NCBI GenBank assembly: GCA_027352645.1
Contig: DAIEIL010000011.1
Location: forward strand, 1 to 20,642
Reading direction: 5' to 3'
Source: Rhodobiaceae bacterium
GTDB lineage: Bacteria; Pseudomonadota; Alphaproteobacteria; Parvibaculales; Parvibaculaceae
Length of the DNA: 20,642 nucleotides
Shown here: in pieces, positions 15,584-20,642 of the stretch
How positions within the stretch are numbered: position 1 is the stretch's first letter
Layout: each line of letters starts with the position of its first letter
The notes under the pieces: generated by a model
The model's input: only the letters and a program-made list of their open reading frames with translations
Databases searched by the model: none
What the model was told of the DNA's origin: nothing
Translations under genes and position numbers: made by a program

Positions 15584-15978
15584 AATCAGGATTTGCGGCC
15601 TGCAAAAAATGTTTGGAATGCGCCTGTTTAGGGGCTAGGTTGCCTTCAGGGTATTGAGCCAAGGGACACACCACCTCGCTCTTCAAGCCGCCGAACATGA
15701 CGGTTTAAAGAGAGCTTGAGGTGACCCGAAGGCGGGCGCCCGCAAGCGATCCCGGCTCGGATCGCGGGCAAAGGCGCCAGGGGCCGGAACTTCTGAGCAT
15801 CCGACATGACCGAACCGGCGGGGCCGGAAGGCGCGATTGGTGCTGAAGTACGCCACGCAGATTGCGCATGCCGACAATGGGTCGGCGATCGTCCAGAAGC
15901 CGCGCGTATTGCGCCCGGTACGGACACAGCGGAAATGCTTTGAACTCCAAGATGAACATTAGACGAGATAGTGACCAT
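15584..15978 (+). ncRNA. Gene-free 395-bp stretch with a structured leader or small RNA upstream of DUF4167
   Basis: I find no convincing protein gene here, but several paired segments follow each other. (1) CACCTC/GAGGTG plus GCTCT/AGAGC with a 2-nt bulge, arms 15672-15682 and 15711-15723. (2) GGCG (15731-15734)/CGCC (15775-15778) enclosing GCCC/GGGC and a perfect 7-bp stem GCGATCC/GGATCGC with loop CGGCTC (15746-15765). (3) CCGG-CGGGG-CCGG at 15815-15827. (4) GCCGAC-AATGG-GTCGGC at 15870-15886. (5) GCGC-GTATT-GCGC at 15902-15914. A possible promoter lies at 15613-15640. There is no T-run terminator before DUF4167, so a 5' leader of that mRNA is more likely than a free RNA. I could not match it to RNase P RNA, SRP RNA, tmRNA or 6S. 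Confidence 0.5.
15613..15640 (+). promoter_or_regulatory. Possible promoter of the structured leader/DUF4167 transcript
   Basis: TTGGAA (15613-15618), 16-bp spacer, CTAGGT (15635-15640), just after prmC. A start near 15647 would place all the hairpins listed for this leader inside the transcript. Confidence 0.35.
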
Positions 15979-16680
15979 ATGAGGCAGGGGCAGAACAACT
16001 CCAAGCGCTCGCGTGGGCGTGGACGCAAGCCGCAGAATTCGGGCAACCGCGCTTATGACAGCAATGGACCCGATGTGAAGATTCGCGGCACCGCCGCTCA
16101 TGTCTGCGAGAAGTACCAGCAGCTTGCGCGTGATGCGATCTCGGCCGGCGACCGCGTCATGGCGGAAAACTACTATCAGCATGCAGAGCATTACTACCGG
16201 CTGCTGATGGCCTCGCAGGTCATGAATGAGGGGCAGCCCCGTCCGCAGCATAATCTGGGCTATCGCCCGGACGAGGATCAGGACGAGGAGGAGGAAGATT
16301 TCTCCCCCGAGCAGCCGCAGCCGCATTTCCCGAATCAGCCCTATCACCAGCAGTCGCAGCAGCACGCGCCGCGTCAGGGCAGGGGCGATGGCCGTGGCGA
16401 CCGCGGGGAACGCCACCAGAATCCGAATGCCGGACCGCAACCTCAGGGTGAGTTGGAGGTCCAGTCGGGGGCTGATGATCAGCCCGTCGTCGCCGAAGAC
16501 GAAGCGCGCGGCGACGGATATGCGCAAGGCATTCCCGGCGGCGTGCCGAGCGCGGAAGGTCCGCGCCGTCGTCAGGGGCGCCGGCGCCGTCCGCGTCATG
16601 AAGCAGGTGGCGAACGCCAGGCCTCAGAAGGCGGCGAGAGCGCGGCTCCGTCCAGCGTGGACGAGGCGCCCGCAGTCTGA
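15979..16680 (+). CDS. DUF4167 domain protein, basic and probably nucleic-acid binding
   Basis: Protein of 233 residues. The conserved DUF4167 domain takes up about residues 1-75: a basic Gly/Arg/Gln start (MRQGQNNSKRSRGRGRK), then SNGPDVKIRGTAAHVCEKY, the segment RDAISAGDRVMAENYYQHAEHYYR, and the following helix. The remainder is disordered: an acidic patch (DEDQDEEEEDF), a Gln/His/Pro-rich stretch, and a second basic cluster near PRRRQGRRRRPRHEAGG. This make-up resembles RNA-binding proteins with RGG-like tails, but no function is established to my knowledge. Location after prfA-prmC and before clpB is conserved in alphaproteobacteria. The start at 15979 matches the usual MRQGQ N-terminus; an in-frame ATG at 15952 is less likely. 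A long structured leader precedes it and a strong terminator follows. Confidence 0.9.
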   Translation: MRQGQNNSKRSRGRGRKPQNSGNRAYDSNGPDVKIRGTAAHVCEKYQQLARDAISAGDRVMAENYYQHAEHYYRLLMASQVMNEGQPRPQHNLGYRPDEDQDEEEEDFSPEQPQPHFPNQPYHQQSQQHAPRQGRGDGRGDRGERHQNPNAGPQPQGELEVQSGADDQPVVAEDEARGDGYAQGIPGGVPSAEGPRRRQGRRRRPRHEAGGERQASEGGESAAPSSVDEAPAV

Positions 16681-16697
16681 TCGGGTTTGATTTCTTG

Positions 16698-16740
16698 AAA
16701 AGGCGCGGGCGTTCCGGAAAGGACCCCGCGCCTTTTTCTT
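16698..16740 (+). terminator. Strong intrinsic terminator, bidirectional, between DUF4167 and the MOSC gene
   Basis: Perfect stem GGCGCGGG (16702-16709)/CCCGCGCC (16725-16732), extended by AAAA/TTTT, with a 15-nt loop and the T-rich tail TTTTTCTTTT. On the minus strand the flanking A-rich side also gives T's, so it can end both convergent transcripts. Confidence 0.92.
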
Positions 16741-16741
16741 T

Positions 16742-17506
16742 TCAGGCGAGCGAGACCGTATCGCCGGGCCGAATCGTTCCCGCGTCGAGCACTTCCGCAT
16801 AAAGGCCGAGATTCATGTGGCCGAGGCTTCGTTGCAGCGTCGCCGGAATCTCCATGTCGCGCTCTGCCGTTGTCGGATCGACATTGGTCGCGGCACAGCG
16901 CTGGATCGGCATGACGCCTTTCGCGCGAATCTTCCCCAGCCGAATCTCCTTGCTCGCCCAGCCGTGATCCTCCCAGGGAGTAAGACCCTCGACATAGATG
17001 TTGCCGCGAAAACGTAACGGGTCGACCGGGCGGCCGATGAGCTTTTCCAGCGCGCGGACGCTGGCCAGATTGATGATGGAAACGACCTTTGCCGCCACGT
17101 CCGAGATGGAGAAGCCGGGGGCGTGAACGATTCGTGGCGCGCCCCGGAGCTCGGCTTTCATATAGTTCGCCATGAAGTTCTCGATGGCGGCGCGGCCTTC
17201 CGCCGTCATGAGATTGCCTTGCGCGACCTCGCGGTCCTTCTCCGAAAGGGTGAGCGTCGCGGTCTGGTCGTCGAATCGCGAATGAAGCCGGGCGAGGCGC
17301 TCGTTCTTCATCAACATCAGGAATTTGATCTTCGGAAAATGCCTCGGCGCGGCGGCATCGAAATCGGCCGATCCATTCTCGATGGCGAAGGCGCGGTCCC
17401 AGGCAATGGTTTCGCCGGGGGCGAGTGCCGCCTCCGTCATCGGCTCCGGCGAGAGCCCTTTGACGGGGTAGCGGTAGAGCCCGGTAATGCTTGCCTTTGC
17501 GGCCAT
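16742..17506 (-). CDS. MOSC domain-containing protein
   Basis: Protein of 254 residues with an N-terminal MOSC_N beta-barrel (residues 1-90, starting ITGLYRYPVKGLSPEPM) and a MOSC domain. The conserved cysteine is C204 in IQRCAATNVDPTTAERD, the position that holds molybdenum cofactor in mARC and YcbX proteins. Those enzymes reduce N-hydroxylated compounds; YcbX has an extra C-terminal 2Fe-2S domain, which is absent here, so a separate electron donor would be needed. The substrate is unknown. The start at 17506 is supported by GGAG about 9 nt upstream; the frame is open to 17629, but that part lies in the clpB promoter region. It converges on DUF4167 and is divergent from clpB. Confidence 0.9.
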   Translation of the reverse strand: MAAKASITGLYRYPVKGLSPEPMTEAALAPGETIAWDRAFAIENGSADFDAAAPRHFPKIKFLMLMKNERLARLHSRFDDQTATLTLSEKDREVAQGNLMTAEGRAAIENFMANYMKAELRGAPRIVHAPGFSISDVAAKVVSIINLASVRALEKLIGRPVDPLRFRGNIYVEGLTPWEDHGWASKEIRLGKIRAKGVMPIQRCAATNVDPTTAERDMEIPATLQRSLGHMNLGLYAEVLDAGTIRPGDTVSLA

Positions 17507-17548
17507 GCCTCTCACTCCAAAACGCGCGGAAATCCGGGGGATACCCCT

Positions 17549-17578
17549 CTTGTGTGGCGATGAGGTCACACCATATCT
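17549..17578 (+). promoter_or_regulatory. Candidate heat-shock (RpoH) promoter of clpB
   Basis: CTTGTG (17549-17554), 16-bp spacer, CCATATCT (17571-17578). This fits the alphaproteobacterial RpoH pattern (CTTG at -35, CCNATNT-like at -10). The inverted repeat GTGTG/CACAC lies across the spacer (17552-17571), which could also be an operator. The expected start near 17585 gives a leader of about 150 nt. Confidence 0.5.
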
Positions 17579-17620
17579 GCCTTGGAACGGTGCCTCAAAG
17601 AGGGCTGATCCAGCGCAATG

Positions 17621-17713
17621 CTCCCGCAAGGGAGAGTAAGCGATATTTTGAAGAAGGCGCTCGAAAGAGGTGCCGGGGCGCTCTCCTTTTTTGGGAGACG
17701 CGAGGGCCTCGCG
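17621..17713 (+). other. Hairpins in the clpB 5' leader
   Basis: Three stem-loops are visible: CTCCC-GCAA-GGGAG (17621-17634), TCTCC-TTTTTTG-GGAGA (17682-17698) and CGCGAG-GGC-CTCGCG (17699-17713). The last two abut. The T run lies in a loop rather than after a stem, so this is not a terminator. They precede the SD-trapping hairpin at 17717-17732. Confidence 0.5.
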
Positions 17714-17716
17714 GGA

Positions 17717-17732
17717 CGTGCTTGAAAGGACG
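17717..17732 (+). promoter_or_regulatory. clpB: Candidate ROSE-like RNA thermometer hairpin over the clpB ribosome binding site
   Basis: CGUGCU (17717-17722) can pair with AGGACG (17727-17732) around a UGAA loop. The pairs are C-G, G-C, U-A, a G-G mismatch, C-G and U-A. The AGGA of the Shine-Dalgarno site (17727-17730), 6 nt before the ATG, is wholly inside the stem. ROSE thermometers use a UYGCU element against AGGA with a G-G contact; here the element is GUGCU, so this is ROSE-like, not a perfect match. Confidence 0.45.
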
Positions 17733-17736
17733 AGAG

Positions 17737-20367
<2,631 letters not shown>

Positions 20368-20389
20368 CGCGGCGCTATCGCGACAAATG

Positions 20390-20418
20390 AAAAGGGGCCG
20401 GTTTTCCGGCCCCTTTTT
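20390..20418 (+). terminator. Strong intrinsic terminator after clpB, bidirectional
   Basis: Stem AAAAGGGGCCGG (20390-20401), loop TTTT, CCGGCCCCTTTT (20406-20417) with a T run to 20418. It is almost perfectly symmetric, so it serves clpB and the converging M23 peptidase gene. Confidence 0.94.
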
Positions 20419-20444
20419 CGATCTTCGTCCTGATCCCCTGTCGC

Positions 20445-20642
20445 TCAGTTTGCCTTCGGCGTCTCCGAGGCTTGCGCCACTCTCGTCATCAGCGGTGTTT
20501 CGGCCATCTGGCTGCCGACATTCGCGCGCGTCGCCTTGAAGGCGGCGAGCTGCTTGCCCGCAAGTTTCACGCCGGTTGCGACCTTGACGCCGAGCGGGTT
20601 CACTTTCTTGCCCGCGATATGGATTTCGTAATGGAGATGCGG
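20445..20642 (-). CDS. M23 family (LytM-type) metallopeptidase, C-terminal fragment
   Basis: Only the last 65 codons are inside the window; the gene continues beyond base 20642. The fragment reads HLHYEIHIAGKKVNPLGVKV, which contains the H-x-H zinc-site motif and the following NPL turn found at the C-terminal end of M23/LytM domains. These enzymes cleave peptidoglycan cross-links in the periplasm, or act as inactive activators of amidases. The tail after the domain (about 40 residues, ending ETPKAN) is short and extended. It converges on clpB with the terminator at 20390-20418 between. Whether the protein is an active hydrolase cannot be told because the first zinc ligands lie outside. Confidence 0.85.
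   Translation of the reverse strand, partial: PHLHYEIHIAGKKVNPLGVKVATGVKLAGKQLAAFKATRANVGSQMAETPLMTRVAQASETPKAN

Noticed and set aside
15640..15978. RNase P RNA, SRP RNA, tmRNA or 6S RNA in the DUF4167 leader
   Set aside because: The hallmark motifs (for example GAGGAAAGUCC of RNase P RNA or the GGAAGCA region of SRP RNA) are not present on either strand, and the genes around are not the usual neighbours of those RNAs.
15646..16599. A 317-codon minus-strand frame over the DUF4167 gene and leader
   Set aside because: It has hydrophobic and Arg-rich low-complexity translation and runs opposite to the conserved DUF4167 protein. It is explained by base composition.
17611..17640. CIRCE (HrcA) operator near the CTCCC-GCAA-GGGAG hairpin upstream of clpB
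   Set aside because: CIRCE is a 9-9-9 repeat with TTAGCACTC arms. Here the arms are 5 bp, the spacing is 4 and the sequence does not match.

Overview
The window is GC-rich chromosomal DNA of an alphaproteobacterium. The evidence is the gene order (ubiG divergent from lysC-ptsP, then prfA-prmC-DUF4167, then clpB), the alphaproteobacterial forms of PtsP and DUF4167, and the DUF1178 protein next to a monothiol-length glutaredoxin and a Nit-type amidase. A Parvibaculum-like or other Hyphomicrobiales-related host fits, but the genus is a guess. Nearly all of it is housekeeping DNA with short intergenic gaps. I see no transposase, integrase, CRISPR array, tRNA or rRNA.

Left part (1-3370): a SAM-dependent methyltransferase (minus strand) is divergent from a plus-strand run of comF, grxC, a Nit-family amidase and a DUF1178 zinc-ribbon-like protein. 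The last three are packed with an 8-bp gap and a 4-bp overlap. Next to grxC, the amidase is most simply read as deaminated-glutathione amidase, a metabolite-repair enzyme.

Middle-left (3371-7181): all minus strand. A TPR protein with clearly lower GC lies beside a two-gene unit: a c5-type lipoprotein cytochrome followed 12 bp later by a Tat-exported aldonolactone oxidase, probably a periplasmic lactone-to-cytochrome electron path. Then comes ubiG (ubiquinone biosynthesis), divergent from lysC.

Centre and right (7182-16680): the plus-strand series lysC (aspartokinase), ptsP (nitrogen PTS enzyme I), a RodZ-like membrane HTH protein, ispG (isoprenoid MEP pathway), prfA (release factor 1), prmC (which methylates the GGQ of release factors) and a DUF4167 basic protein. 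A possible 37-codon reading frame sits between lysC and ptsP, ending in a TGATG overlap with the ptsP start. A 395-bp stretch in front of DUF4167 has no gene but is full of hairpins and looks like a structured leader or small RNA. It is closed by a strong bidirectional terminator shared with a convergent MOSC-domain gene.

Right end (16742-20642): the MOSC gene is divergent from clpB (disaggregase). The clpB upstream region has a good match to an alphaproteobacterial heat-shock (RpoH) promoter, followed by a leader of about 150 nt with several hairpins. The last hairpin traps the clpB Shine-Dalgarno sequence through a G-G mismatch, in the style of ROSE RNA thermometers. After a strong terminator, the window ends inside a minus-strand gene with the C-terminus of an M23 (LytM-type) peptidase. 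The most interesting non-gene signals are the DUF4167 leader and the clpB leader.
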